Shown here in pieces: positions 36,877-45,781 of a stretch of DNA of 64,000 nucleotides (positions are counted from its first letter, which is position 1; the number at the start of each line of letters is the position of its first letter). A program made the position numbers and the translations under genes. Where the stretch lies: assembly GCF_000371965.1 (NCBI RefSeq), contig NZ_AQUO01000002.1, forward strand, positions 884,001-948,000, read 5' to 3'. The DNA is from Paracoccus sp. N5 (lineage in GTDB: Bacteria; Pseudomonadota; Alphaproteobacteria; Rhodobacterales; Rhodobacteraceae). The notes under the pieces were generated by a model. The model was not told where the DNA came from. It made no database searches and saw only the letters and a program-made list of their open reading frames with translations.

Positions 36877-37537
36877 CGGCGCGCTTCCTTTCCGGGCCGC
36901 GATGGCAGGCGCGGGCCGCAAGCGCCGCCATCGCGGCAGGGCCGTCCAGCGGCCCCGCCCCGGCCATGATCGCCGCCAGGTGCCCGGCGATGCGGGCCGC
37001 GCCGATGCTGGCGCCGCCCATGCCGATGGCGCCATGCTCGGGCGAATTGCACCAGGCGCCGAACAGCGCCGGGCCAAGCTGCGAAAGTTCCTGCCAGCCG
37101 CAGCGCGCGTCGCCGGTGGCGGCGATCACGCCCGGATAGGCGGCGGGAAAACAGGGCGCGCCACGCGCCGGATGGGCCGCGACCAGCACGGCGCCCTGCC
37201 CCAGCAGCGCCGCGCAGGCCGCGCGCAGCGGCGCGCGGTCGGCGGCCAGGCCCAGGCTCATGCAGATCACATCGGGCCGTTCGGCCCCCATGGCATGAAA
37301 CCAGCGCAGCGCGGCGGCGATGCGCAGCGCGCTGGTCACGGGCCGTTCGTCGAAGACCTGCGCATGCAGGATCGCCGCGCCCGGGCAGGCGCGGCGGATG
37401 ATCGCGGCGACGGCGGTGCCATGACCCAGCCCGTCGCGCCGCGCCGGCGCGACCGAGCCATCTGCCAGGAAGGCGCGGGCCGGCTCCAGCGGATCGTCGG
37501 GGCCGGGGCCGCTGTCGATCACGCCGACCCGCAGCAT
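36869..37537 (-). CDS. qhpE: Subtilisin-like leader protease QhpE
   Basis: A 222-residue cytoplasmic subtilase without signal peptide or propeptide. The catalytic triad is visible as Asp8 (GVIDSG), His39 (GHGT) and Ser177 (GGASIGAA). It is known in this system to remove the 28-residue leader from the thioether-modified gamma subunit. The ATG at 37537 sits one base before the end of qhpB's stop region, so the genes are nearly contiguous. It is short for a subtilase, as is usual for QhpE. Confidence 0.9.
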   Translation of the reverse strand: MLRVGVIDSGPGPDDPLEPARAFLADGSVAPARRDGLGHGTAVAAIIRRACPGAAILHAQVFDERPVTSALRIAAALRWFHAMGAERPDVICMSLGLAADRAPLRAACAALLGQGAVLVAAHPARGAPCFPAAYPGVIAATGDARCGWQELSQLGPALFGAWCNSPEHGAIGMGGASIGAARIAGHLAAIMAGAGPLDGPAAMAALAARACHRGPERKRADG

Positions 37538-37538
37538 G

Positions 37539-38609
37539 TCATTCGTCCCGCTGGAACAGCCGCACCGAGGCGAGCGACATCGAGGCATTCGCCGGCAGAT
37601 CGACCTGGCCCTTCTTTTCCAGCGTCTCGGCGTCATAGGCCGCCAGATCGCCCAGCGCGCCGCCCAGCCAGACCGTCTTGCCGTCCGAGCTGACGTTGAC
37701 CGAGTAATAGCTGTGCGGCAGGTCCACGCGCTTGAGCGATGTGTCGTTCACCAGGTCGAAGCTTTCGAGCACGTTATAGGCGCCGAAGGCGCGGTCCTTG
37801 GCCGGGTTCACCGCGGTCGAGAAATAGAACACGTCCATGACCCGGACCTCGCGCATGTTCATGTCGCCGCTGCCCAGGTCCATGGTCAGCATGCCGGTGC
37901 GATAGGCCTGCGGATCGGCCGCATCCATGTCCTTCCTCGCGGTATAGAACGGCACCGCCATCACGCCCGAGCTTTCGTGCTGGCTCCAGACCGCCAGCAC
38001 GTCGGGCTGGGCATGGGTCTCGGGCTGCCAGCTCTGGATCGGCTTGTCCTCGATCGGCTTGCCGGTGGCGGCGTCGATGACATGCATGGCGCGTCCCAGG
38101 CCGTAAAGCCTGGTGCCGTCCAGCGAATAGGCCAGCAGCGTGACCTGGCGCGGCGCCTCGAAGCGGGTCTTCAGCGCCAGCGTCTCGGCATCGTAAAGCG
38201 CGATGCGGGTGGGCTGGACCTCGAAATGCGTCGGCGCCAGCTTGACCGGGCTTTCATAGATCGCCAGCGTCTTGCCGTCGGGGGAAAGCGTGGCGCCGAA
38301 CAGGCTTTTCACCCGCTCCTCGGCGGTGGACAGGTCGATGCGGCCCAGCGTTTCGCCGGTCACGAGGTCGACCTTGACCAGGCTTTCGGTCTTGTTCACC
38401 GTGGCATAGGCGATCCTGCCGCCCGGCGCGACCACCGGCACCATGGGCGTGGGGCCGGCATCGTCGATCTCGATCACCTTCTCGACCGCCATCTTCTGGG
38501 TATCGACCACGACCAGCTTGTTGGGCCGCGCCGGGGCAAGGATATAGTCATGCGCGGCGGCCGGGCCGGCCAGCGCCAGCGCGGCCGCAAGCATCAGGGA
38601 TTTGCGCAT
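37539..38609 (-). CDS. qhpB: Quinohemoprotein amine dehydrogenase, beta subunit
   Basis: A 356-residue periplasmic subunit with a Sec signal peptide (hydrophobic ~5-15, cleavage after PAAA near residue 19) and a seven-bladed beta-propeller made of repeated strands (KLVVVDTQKM, PDGKTLAIYESPV, DGKTVWLGGALGDL). It forms the enzyme core with the alpha and gamma subunits. The start overlaps the qhpC stop (TGATG). Confidence 0.93.
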   Translation of the reverse strand: MRKSLMLAAALALAGPAAAHDYILAPARPNKLVVVDTQKMAVEKVIEIDDAGPTPMVPVVAPGGRIAYATVNKTESLVKVDLVTGETLGRIDLSTAEERVKSLFGATLSPDGKTLAIYESPVKLAPTHFEVQPTRIALYDAETLALKTRFEAPRQVTLLAYSLDGTRLYGLGRAMHVIDAATGKPIEDKPIQSWQPETHAQPDVLAVWSQHESSGVMAVPFYTARKDMDAADPQAYRTGMLTMDLGSGDMNMREVRVMDVFYFSTAVNPAKDRAFGAYNVLESFDLVNDTSLKRVDLPHSYYSVNVSSDGKTVWLGGALGDLAAYDAETLEKKGQVDLPANASMSLASVRLFQRDE

Positions 38610-38941
38610 CAGGACGAGCCTTTCGTTTCCGGGAACACCGATTGCAGCTTGCGCCAGTCCTGCATGACGTCGTCGGCGCCGGCGCTCCAGTTCGGATAGG
38701 TGTTCAGCGTGTCGGCCACCTGCGCCGGCCACCAGCAGGGATCGGCGCAGCCGTAAAGGTCGGCCTCCATCGGCTGGCACAGGTTCGAGACGGCGCCGAA
38801 AGCGTCCACCTCCCAGCCCGGATCGAACGAGGTGGTGCAGCCGACCAGCGAATTCATCGCCACGACCTCCTCCTCGCGGCCCAGGGCCTCGGCTTCGACG
38901 AAGGCCTTTGCCTTGGCATTGGCGGGGATCAGATGTTTCAT
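38609..38941 (-). CDS. qhpC: Quinohemoprotein amine dehydrogenase, gamma subunit (CTQ-bearing)
   Basis: A 110-residue precursor: a 28-residue leader, then the 82-residue mature peptide starting MNSLVGC. In mature numbering the cofactor residues Cys37 and Trp43 (cysteine tryptophylquinone) are present, as are all three thioether pairs known from this enzyme: Cys7-Glu16, Cys27-Asp33 and Cys41-Asp49. It is the catalytic subunit that oxidises primary amines. QhpD installs the thioethers, QhpG hydroxylates the Trp and QhpE removes the leader. Overlaps both neighbours (ATGA with qhpD, TGATG with qhpB). Confidence 0.96.
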   Translation of the reverse strand: MKHLIPANAKAKAFVEAEALGREEEVVAMNSLVGCTTSFDPGWEVDAFGAVSNLCQPMEADLYGCADPCWWPAQVADTLNTYPNWSAGADDVMQDWRKLQSVFPETKGSS

Positions 38942-40395
38942 TGGAGGTGCTCCCTTGCTGGGCCGGACCGGGTGATCCGGGGCTCTAACTGGCTGCGGAA
39001 GAAGGACGGGTTGGCCTGCATGATGCGGACATAGGATTCGATGCCGAAATCCACCCAGTCCCGCATCAGGTCGCAGTAATGCCAGACCGGCGCGAAGGGA
39101 TCGCCTTGCCGGGCATAGCTTTCGTGATAGCAGCCGCCGGCGCAGATACTGCGGATGCGGCAGGTCTTGCAGCCGAAGGCGCTGCGGTCCTGCGCGGTCT
39201 CGATGAAGCCGGCGAGCTTGGGGATGTCGATGCCGGTTTCGACATTGCCATAGGTCGGCTGGTTCGAGCCGACGAAGCGGTGGCAGAGGTGCAGCTCGCC
39301 CTCCTTGTCCACGGCAAGCATGCCCAGCCCCGCGCCGCAGGGCACCGCCTTCTTTGTGCCCTGGGCGATGTCGGTCAAGAGCTGGTGCATGTTGGAAAAG
39401 CCGATGTTCTCGCCCCGGCAGGCGGCCTCGACATAGCGCCGGCCGAGGGTCTTCATGTCCTCGAAGGCGCGCTTCAGCGCCTCCTGGTCCAGGTTGAACA
39501 CCGCGATCGGCCCCGAGGTCGCCGGGCCGAAGCCGACCTCGTGAAAGCCCAGCTCGGTCTTCAGGTGGTCGTGGATGCCGATGACGTCGGTCACGCCGCG
39601 CGTCAGCGTCACCCGCACGCCGACCGGGCGCGAGCGATAGCGCGCGAGCAGCATGCGCACATTGCGCGCCACCAGGTCATAGGTGCCCTTGCCGCCCACC
39701 GTCTTGCGGTTCGCGTCATGCAGCGCCTTGGGCCCGTCCATGCTGACCGTCAGCGCAAAGCGATGCGCGTCGAACCAGTCGACCAGTTCCGGCGTTAGCA
39801 GCGTCGCATTGGTGGTTAGCGAGAAATCGACCGTCTTGCCCAGCTCGGCCGCGCGCGGCAGGGCATAGGCCACCACCTCGCGGATCAGCGCCATGTTCGA
39901 GAGCGGCTCGCCGCCGAAGAACACCACGTTCACCCGGTCGCGGGCATGGGCCTGTTTCAGCAGCAGCTCGAAACTGGCGCGCGCCGTCTGAAAGCCCATC
40001 TTCTGGCCCTTGGCCGGGGTGGCCAAGTCCTCCTTGTAGCAATAGGTGCAGGCCAGGTTGCAGCCGGTGTTCACGTTCAGGATGATCGTGGACAGCGGGA
40101 TCTCCTCGACCTTCGCGATGGGGCGCGGGGTGTCCGCCGCATCGGCATCGCGCAGGATGTCGAGCGCCAGGAAGCTTTGCAGGCAGTCGGCCAGGGTGCC
40201 CGGGGCGTGATGCGCGCCCAGTGCGGCGCGCATCACATCGGGATCGACGGCAGGCGCACGGCGGAACAGGTCGTAGACGTCGCGCGCCACGCCGTCGAGC
40301 TCGAACAGGCTGGTCGTCGGCACATGCATCAGCATGGCATGGCCGTCGACATCGACACGGTGGGCATTGTGGCGGATCAGGGTCAGGGCTGCCAT
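38938..40395 (-). CDS. qhpD: Radical SAM thioether synthase QhpD
   Basis: A 485-residue SPASM-domain radical SAM enzyme that forms the intrapeptidyl Cys-Asp/Glu thioether bonds in QhpC. The SAM cluster motif is CNLACTYC (Cys112, Cys116, Cys119), followed by FFGGEPLSN. The C-terminal SPASM region carries the auxiliary-cluster cysteines (CGAGLGMLAV, LHLCHRF, CKTCRIRSICAGGC and a final YC). The N-terminal ~100 residues probably bind the QhpC leader. The stop overlaps the qhpC start by four bases. Confidence 0.95.
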   Translation of the reverse strand: MAALTLIRHNAHRVDVDGHAMLMHVPTTSLFELDGVARDVYDLFRRAPAVDPDVMRAALGAHHAPGTLADCLQSFLALDILRDADAADTPRPIAKVEEIPLSTIILNVNTGCNLACTYCYKEDLATPAKGQKMGFQTARASFELLLKQAHARDRVNVVFFGGEPLSNMALIREVVAYALPRAAELGKTVDFSLTTNATLLTPELVDWFDAHRFALTVSMDGPKALHDANRKTVGGKGTYDLVARNVRMLLARYRSRPVGVRVTLTRGVTDVIGIHDHLKTELGFHEVGFGPATSGPIAVFNLDQEALKRAFEDMKTLGRRYVEAACRGENIGFSNMHQLLTDIAQGTKKAVPCGAGLGMLAVDKEGELHLCHRFVGSNQPTYGNVETGIDIPKLAGFIETAQDRSAFGCKTCRIRSICAGGCYHESYARQGDPFAPVWHYCDLMRDWVDFGIESYVRIMQANPSFFRSQLEPRITRSGPAREHLQ

Positions 40396-40399
40396 GGCG

Positions 40400-41938
40400 T
40401 CACCGGATCGGCGCGTCGACGAAGCGCTGGACCGTGGCGTAGAGATGCGCCTCGGCAGTCAGCGGCTGGTCGCCCTCGGTGACGGTGGCGACCACCTTGA
40501 GGTTGCCCGCGTTGTTGGTCTGGCGCGGGCGCTCGGGGTTCGGGCCGGCATCGGCCGGCATGAAGAGCCCGGTGTCGTCGATCGAGCCCGAATATTTCGC
40601 GTCCTGCATCGCAATGGCCTCCTCGTCGAAATTGTCCACCGCCCAGGCGGCCGGGAAGGCGCCCAGCGGAACGTCGTCCTCGGTCGCCGGCTTGCCATCG
40701 GCGCCGTCAAGCCAGCCCAAGGCCTCGAACTGCGCCGGCGCCTTGGGGATCGGCCCGCCATTGCCGCCGATGCGCGCCATCGCCATCTCGGGCGAGATGC
40801 TGATGCGGTCGGGGCGGTCATAGGCGACCAGCGCGACCGCCTGCCCGCCCAGCTGGACCGAGACCGGCCCGGCCGCGCCTGCCGCCGTCAGTTCCAGCAC
40901 CGCGACGCCGTCCTCGAGCGATTGCACGCGGCCGGTCACGCCTTCGGGCAGGGTCAGCGCCTCCGACAGGCCCGCGCCCGCGACCCGGACCTCGGTCGGG
41001 ACGCCGATCTTCAGCCGGGCGGGCTGGGCGGCCAGCACCTGCGGCGCGGCATCCGGACGAACCGCCGCCAGCCGGCCGCCGATCACATCGCTGTCGGCAT
41101 GATACCAGCGCCCGTCGAAGCGGCCGTTCTGGAAGGAAAACACTTGGCGGATCTGGGTCTTGCCGTCGCTCAGCGTCGCGCGCCATTCGCCCTCGCCCAG
41201 GATCCGGCCGTTGCCGCTGTAGCTTTCGCTGCCGTCGGCGAAGTCCAGCTGCATGGTCACCGCGTAATCCTCGCCGGCCTTGGTCACCACCAGCGCGCCG
41301 GTATAATCGCCGCGCCCCGGCTGGCGCCCGGCCAGCACATAGCGGCCCGAGGCGTCGCCCGCGAAGGGCGCGACCGGCTCGCCCAGGGGATAGGTCTTGG
41401 CCAGGAAGGGCATGATCTCGGCCTGGGCGATGCCCCACCAGTCGCGGTCCCGCGCCAGCGCCTGGTATTCCAGGGTCGGGAACTGGCCCAGGTGGAAGTT
41501 CACCAGATGCGTCCAGTCCTCGGCCGTGCGGCGTTGCAGCGCCACGCGGGCATAGGAATGGCAGCGGCCGCAGGTCTGGGTCATCAGCACGTCCGGACCC
41601 TCGTCGAAGGCCACCGGCTCGCGTTCCAGGATATAGCGGCGGCCCTCGGTCTCGGCCAGCGACAGGCCGCGGGTGTCCGAGAGGTAGCGCACGATGGCAC
41701 TGCGCTCCTCGGGCTCCAGCGCGACGCCGTGGTTGCGCATCATCCGGGTCACGGTCATGTCCCAGCCCTCGGGCGTCTTGCGCGCGGCGTCGATGCGTTC
41801 CCAGCTTCCGTCCTCGTGCTTGACGTGGCAGGCGGCGCAGGCGTTCTGCAACACCTCCTCGCCGGTCGCCGCCAGCGCCGGCACGGCGGCGGCAAGGGCT
41901 GTGGCCGAGACCAGCGCGATTCGGGTGAGTGGCTTCAT
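40400..41938 (-). CDS. qhpA: Quinohemoprotein amine dehydrogenase, alpha subunit (dihaem)
   Basis: A 512-residue periplasmic subunit. After a Sec signal peptide (cleavage after residue 23, PALA) come two c-type haem motifs, CAACH (34-38) and CGRCH (123-127), then beta-rich domains. It receives electrons from CTQ on the gamma subunit and passes them to a periplasmic acceptor. It is the first gene of the qhpADCBEF operon, behind a 199-base divergent promoter region shared with qhpG; GAGGAG precedes the ATG. Confidence 0.96.
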   Translation of the reverse strand: MKPLTRIALVSATALAAAVPALAATGEEVLQNACAACHVKHEDGSWERIDAARKTPEGWDMTVTRMMRNHGVALEPEERSAIVRYLSDTRGLSLAETEGRRYILEREPVAFDEGPDVLMTQTCGRCHSYARVALQRRTAEDWTHLVNFHLGQFPTLEYQALARDRDWWGIAQAEIMPFLAKTYPLGEPVAPFAGDASGRYVLAGRQPGRGDYTGALVVTKAGEDYAVTMQLDFADGSESYSGNGRILGEGEWRATLSDGKTQIRQVFSFQNGRFDGRWYHADSDVIGGRLAAVRPDAAPQVLAAQPARLKIGVPTEVRVAGAGLSEALTLPEGVTGRVQSLEDGVAVLELTAAGAAGPVSVQLGGQAVALVAYDRPDRISISPEMAMARIGGNGGPIPKAPAQFEALGWLDGADGKPATEDDVPLGAFPAAWAVDNFDEEAIAMQDAKYSGSIDDTGLFMPADAGPNPERPRQTNNAGNLKVVATVTEGDQPLTAEAHLYATVQRFVDAPIR

Positions 41939-42016
41939 GTCGGCTCCTCTGGCTCGTCAGGGCGCGGGCCCCGATTGCGATAGCGTCCAGAAAAGCGCCG
42001 GGGCGGATCGGATTCT

Positions 42017-42033
42017 TGTCATTCCCGGCCAGA
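42017..42033 (-). promoter_or_regulatory. Candidate QhpR binding site upstream of qhpA
   Basis: Read on the minus strand: TCTGGCCGGGAATGACA, 15 of 17 identical to the site before qhpR. It points toward qhpA and lies 79 bases before its start codon, a suitable place for activator binding. Confidence 0.6.
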
Positions 42034-42061
42034 ATCGCGACAGATCGTCGCGCCGGCCGGC

Positions 42062-42078
42062 TTTGGCCGGAAATGTCA
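42062..42078 (+). promoter_or_regulatory. Candidate QhpR binding site upstream of qhpG
   Basis: TTTGGCCGGAAATGTCA, 16 of 17 identical to the site before qhpR. It points toward qhpG, 60 bases before its start, and is inverted relative to the qhpA-facing copy. Confidence 0.6.
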
Positions 42079-42137
42079 GGTTCGCCGCCGCTCCCGCGGG
42101 CCAGACTGCCGAAAACACCGGCAGCAAGGGGGCGCGG

Positions 42138-43361
42138 ATGGCGCATGACGCCGATCTGATCGTGCTGGGCGGCGGCCCGGCCGGGGCGATCTCGGCCTGG
42201 CTTGCCGCGCGCGACGGGCTCAGCGTGCTGCTGGTCGATCCGGGCCGCAGCCGGCCCCGCCTCGAGGGGCTAAGCCCGCGCCTGCATCGCTGGCTGGACG
42301 GCCGGGGGCTGCTCGCGGGGTTCGACGGCATCCTGGGACCGCTGCGCCGACAGGTGGACTGGGCGGGCATCAGCGAAAGCAACAGCGAGCGGCTGGTCGA
42401 GCGCGCGGGACTCGATGCGCATCTGCGGGCCTGCGCCCAGGCGGCGGGCGCCCGGCTGGTCGCGGGCAACGGCCGCCCCGAGCCGGGCGGCGTCGCGCTG
42501 AGCGACGGGCGGCTGCGGGCGCCGCTGGTCATCGACGCCCGGGGCCGCGCGGCGCCGGCAGGACCGGGCAAGGCACCGGCGACGCTGGCGCTGTCCGGTT
42601 GGGTTCGGGCCGATCTGCCGCCCGGCATCCGGCTGGCCGCCCATGCCGGCGGCTGGCTGTGGCGGGTGGCGCTGCCCGACGGCCGGGTCTGGATGCAGAC
42701 GCTGATGGATGCGGCAGGTGCGGGCGGGCCGGGTCGACGCCTGTCGGACGCCATGGCCGCCGCCGAGCCGGCGCTGGCCGGCGCCCCGCTGATCGGCCCG
42801 GTGCTGGCGCGCGAGGCGGCGCCGCGCCTGCCCCGGCCGCCGGACGACCTGTCCCTGCTGCCGGTCGGGGATGCGCTGGCGGCGATGGATCCGCTCTCGG
42901 GCCACGGCCAGTTCTGGGCGGTGTCCAGCGCGCTGGCGGTCGCCGCCGTGCGCCGCACGCTGGCGGCGCGGCCGGACGATGGCGAGTTGTGCCGGCGCTT
43001 CCTGATGCAGCGCGCGCATGAAACGAGCCTGCACCAGGCCCGCATCGGCCGCGATTTCCTGCGCGCCGAGCCGCGTTTCCGCGACCAGCCGTTCTGGCGC
43101 GCCCGCCTGGGCTTTCCGGACGACCTGCCGGCCTCCGACGCCCCGCCCCGCCCCGAGATCGCCGCCGCAGTGGTGGTCGAGAACGGGGTTCTGGCCCGGC
43201 GCGAGGTGCTGCGCACCGCCGCCGCGCCGCAGGGCATCGGCTGGTTCGGCACCATCCCGGCGGCCGAGGCCTTTCGGCTTTGGCAGGCGCAGGGGTCGGC
43301 CGGGCTGGTCGCGCGCTGGGGCGCGGCGGGCGCGGCCGTGGCGCGACGGATCGCGGGCTGA
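42138..43361 (+). CDS. qhpG: FAD-dependent monooxygenase QhpG
   Basis: A 407-residue flavoprotein of the tryptophan-halogenase/monooxygenase type with an N-terminal FAD motif LIVLGGGPAGAISAWLA (residues ~6-22) and the later GDALAAMDPLSGHGQFWA segment that binds the flavin. In the qhp system this enzyme dihydroxylates the gamma-subunit Trp during CTQ formation. AAGGGGG precedes the ATG at 42138. It is divergent from qhpA and ends two bases before the convergent CoA-transferase gene. Confidence 0.9.
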   Translation: MAHDADLIVLGGGPAGAISAWLAARDGLSVLLVDPGRSRPRLEGLSPRLHRWLDGRGLLAGFDGILGPLRRQVDWAGISESNSERLVERAGLDAHLRACAQAAGARLVAGNGRPEPGGVALSDGRLRAPLVIDARGRAAPAGPGKAPATLALSGWVRADLPPGIRLAAHAGGWLWRVALPDGRVWMQTLMDAAGAGGPGRRLSDAMAAAEPALAGAPLIGPVLAREAAPRLPRPPDDLSLLPVGDALAAMDPLSGHGQFWAVSSALAVAAVRRTLAARPDDGELCRRFLMQRAHETSLHQARIGRDFLRAEPRFRDQPFWRARLGFPDDLPASDAPPRPEIAAAVVVENGVLARREVLRTAAAPQGIGWFGTIPAAEAFRLWQAQGSAGLVARWGAAGAAVARRIAG

Positions 43362-43363
43362 GC

Positions 43364-44512
43364 CTAGCCCGCGCCGAAGCGCCATTCGCCCTCGCCCAGG
43401 GCCGGGGCGGCGCGGTCGGCGACCAGCGGGCTGCGGGAAAACCGCATCGGGCTGCGCAGCCCCGGGATGCCCTCGGGCGCGATGCGCAGGCCGCGCGCAG
43501 CGACTTGGGGGTCGGCCAGCGCCTCGGCCACGTCATTGACCGGCCCGCCCGGCACGCCCGCATCCTCCAGCGCCGCGATCAGGGTCGCGCGGGTAAAGCG
43601 GCGCGTGGCCGCCGCAAGCAGGGGCACCAGCCGGTCGCGATGCGCGACCCGGGCCGGGTTGGTGGCGAAATCCGGCTCCGCCGCCAGCGCGGGCAGATCC
43701 AGCACCCGGCACAGCGCCGCGAATTGCCGATCATTGCCGCAGGCCACGATCAGATGCCCGTCCGAGGCCGGAAACAGCTGATAGGGCACGATGTTCGGAT
43801 GCGCATTGCCCAGGCGATGCGGCACCGCCCCGCCCAGCAGGTAATTCGTCGCCTGGTTCGCCAGCACCGCCACGCCACAATCCAGAAGCGACAGGTCCAG
43901 GTGCTGCCCCTGCCCCGAACGTTCGCGTTCCGCCAGCGCCGCCTGCACGGCGATCACGCCGTAAAGCCCGGTAAAGATGTCGATCCAGGCCACGCCGACC
44001 TTCTGCGGCTCGCCGCCCGGCTCTCCGGTCAGGTCCATGATGCCCGACAGGCCCTGAATCAGGAAGTCATAGCCCGGCTGCGCTGCGCGCGGCCCGTCCT
44101 GGCCGAAGCCGGTGATCGAGGCATAGACCAGCCGCGGATTGCGCGCCGAGACGCTGGCATAGTCGAGGCCGAACTTGCGCAGGCCGCCCAGCTTGAAGTT
44201 CTCGACCACGACATCGGCCTGATCGATCAGCCCGCGCAGCCGGTCGAGATCGGCCGGGTCGTTGAAATCGCAGGTGACCGAGGTCTTGCCCCGGTTCGCG
44301 GCGTGGAAATAGGCGGCGACGGTTTCCACACTGCCGTCGGCGCGCGGCCGTTCGATGAAGGGCGGGCCCCAGCGGCGGGTGTCGTCTCCCTCGGGCGCCT
44401 CGACCTTGATGACCTCGGCGCCCAGGTCGGCCAGCGTCTGGCCGATCCAGGGGCCGGCCAGGATGCGGGCCAGCTCGACGACCCGCAGCCCCTTCAGCGG
44501 CGCCTCAGCCAA
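43364..44512 (-). CDS. CaiB/BaiF CoA transferase (probably succinyl-CoA:glutarate)
   Basis: A 382-residue class III CoA transferase. The N-terminal GLRVVELARILAGPWIGQTLADLGAEVIKVE and NRGKTSVTCDF are family hallmarks, and the nucleophilic Asp is in GYDFLIQGLSGIMDLTG. Its start overlaps the glutaryl-CoA dehydrogenase stop by eight bases, so activation of glutarate to glutaryl-CoA is the likely job; this specificity is inferred from context. Confidence 0.88.
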   Translation of the reverse strand: MAEAPLKGLRVVELARILAGPWIGQTLADLGAEVIKVEAPEGDDTRRWGPPFIERPRADGSVETVAAYFHAANRGKTSVTCDFNDPADLDRLRGLIDQADVVVENFKLGGLRKFGLDYASVSARNPRLVYASITGFGQDGPRAAQPGYDFLIQGLSGIMDLTGEPGGEPQKVGVAWIDIFTGLYGVIAVQAALAERERSGQGQHLDLSLLDCGVAVLANQATNYLLGGAVPHRLGNAHPNIVPYQLFPASDGHLIVACGNDRQFAALCRVLDLPALAAEPDFATNPARVAHRDRLVPLLAAATRRFTRATLIAALEDAGVPGGPVNDVAEALADPQVAARGLRIAPEGIPGLRSPMRFSRSPLVADRAAPALGEGEWRFGAG

Positions 44513-45695
44513 AGGCCTGGATCCCGGTCTGGGCGCGGCCGAGGATCAGCGCATGCACGTCATGCGCGCCCTCATAGGTGTTCACGGTTTCCAGGTTCTG
44601 GGCATGGCGCATGACGTGATATTCGATGGAAATGCCGTTGCCGCCATGCATGTCGCGGGCCATGCGGGCGATGTCCAGCGCCTTGCCGCAATTGTTGCGC
44701 TTGACGATGGAGACCATCTCGGGCGCCATCCTGCCCTGGTCGAACAGCCGCCCGACGCGCAAGGACGCCTGCAATCCCAGCGCGATCTCGGTCTGCATGT
44801 CGGCAAGCTTCTTCTGGTAAAGCTGCGTCGCGGCCAGCGGCCGGTTGAACTGGTGCCGGTCGAGCCCGTATTGGCGGGCGCGGAACCAGCAATCCTCGGC
44901 CGCGCCCATGGCGCCCCAGCTGATGCCGTAGCGGGCGCGGTTCAGGCAGCCGAAGGGGCCGCCCATGCCCTCGGTGCCGGGCAGCAGCGCGTCCTCACCG
45001 ACCTCGACATCCTCCATGACGATCTCGCCGGTGACCGAGGCGCGCAAGGACAGCTTGCCCTCGATCTTGGGTGCGCTGAGGCCCTTCATGCCCTTTTCCA
45101 GCACGAAGCCGCGCACCTTGCCGCCATGCGCCTCGGACTTGGCCCAGACCACGAAGACATCGGCGATGGGCGCGTTGGTGATCCACATCTTGGCGCCCGA
45201 CAGCGCATAGCCGCCATCGACCTTTTTCGCGCGGGTCTTCATCCCGGCGGGGTCCGAGCCGGCATCGGGCTCGGTCAGGCCGAAGCAGCCGATGAATTCG
45301 CCCGAGGCCAGTTTCGGCAGGTATCTGCGCTTCTGCGCCTCGCTGCCGTAAGCCTCGATCGGATACATCACCAGCGAGCTTTGCACCGAGGCCATGCTGC
45401 GATAGCCCGAATCGACGCGCTCGATCTCGCGCGCCACCAGACCATAGGCGACGTAAGAGGCGCCGACGCCGCCATAGGCCTCGTCCACGGTGACGCCCAG
45501 CAGGCCGGCCGCGCCCATCTCGCGAAAGATCTCGGGGTCGGTGGTCTCGTTCAGATAGGCGTCCTTGACGCGCGGGGCCAGCGACGCCCGCGCAAAGGCG
45601 GCGGCGCTGTCCCGGATCATGCGCTCTTCCTCGCTGAGCTGGTCCTCCAGCAGGAAGGGATCGTTCCAGGTGAAGGGGGCGGATTTTCCGGCCAT
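44505..45695 (-). CDS. gcdH: Glutaryl-CoA dehydrogenase
   Basis: A 396-residue acyl-CoA dehydrogenase that oxidatively decarboxylates glutaryl-CoA to crotonyl-CoA in lysine, tryptophan and glutarate breakdown. It begins with the GcdH-type FTWNDPFLLEDQLSEEERMIRD. FAD-site segments CFGLTEPDAGSDP and WITNAP are intact, and the catalytic Glu375 is in NTYEGAHDVHALILG. GAGGAG precedes the ATG at 45695. Divergent from a LysR regulator. Confidence 0.94.
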   Translation of the reverse strand: MAGKSAPFTWNDPFLLEDQLSEEERMIRDSAAAFARASLAPRVKDAYLNETTDPEIFREMGAAGLLGVTVDEAYGGVGASYVAYGLVAREIERVDSGYRSMASVQSSLVMYPIEAYGSEAQKRRYLPKLASGEFIGCFGLTEPDAGSDPAGMKTRAKKVDGGYALSGAKMWITNAPIADVFVVWAKSEAHGGKVRGFVLEKGMKGLSAPKIEGKLSLRASVTGEIVMEDVEVGEDALLPGTEGMGGPFGCLNRARYGISWGAMGAAEDCWFRARQYGLDRHQFNRPLAATQLYQKKLADMQTEIALGLQASLRVGRLFDQGRMAPEMVSIVKRNNCGKALDIARMARDMHGGNGISIEYHVMRHAQNLETVNTYEGAHDVHALILGRAQTGIQAFG

Positions 45696-45747
45696 GGCAC
45701 ACTCCTCATGTTGCGACATTGCTACCGCGGATCGCGCCGGGGTGCTA

Positions 45748-45770
45748 ATGATGTCTTGTCCGCACATCAT
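45748..45770. promoter_or_regulatory. LysR-type palindrome between gcdH and its regulator
   Basis: ATGATGT-9-ACATCAT is a perfect 7-bp inverted repeat that contains a T-N11-A core. It lies 53 bases from the gcdH start and 11 bases from the lysR start, the expected position for an autoregulating LysR activator. Confidence 0.6.
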
Positions 45771-45781
45771 GAGTTTCGCGC

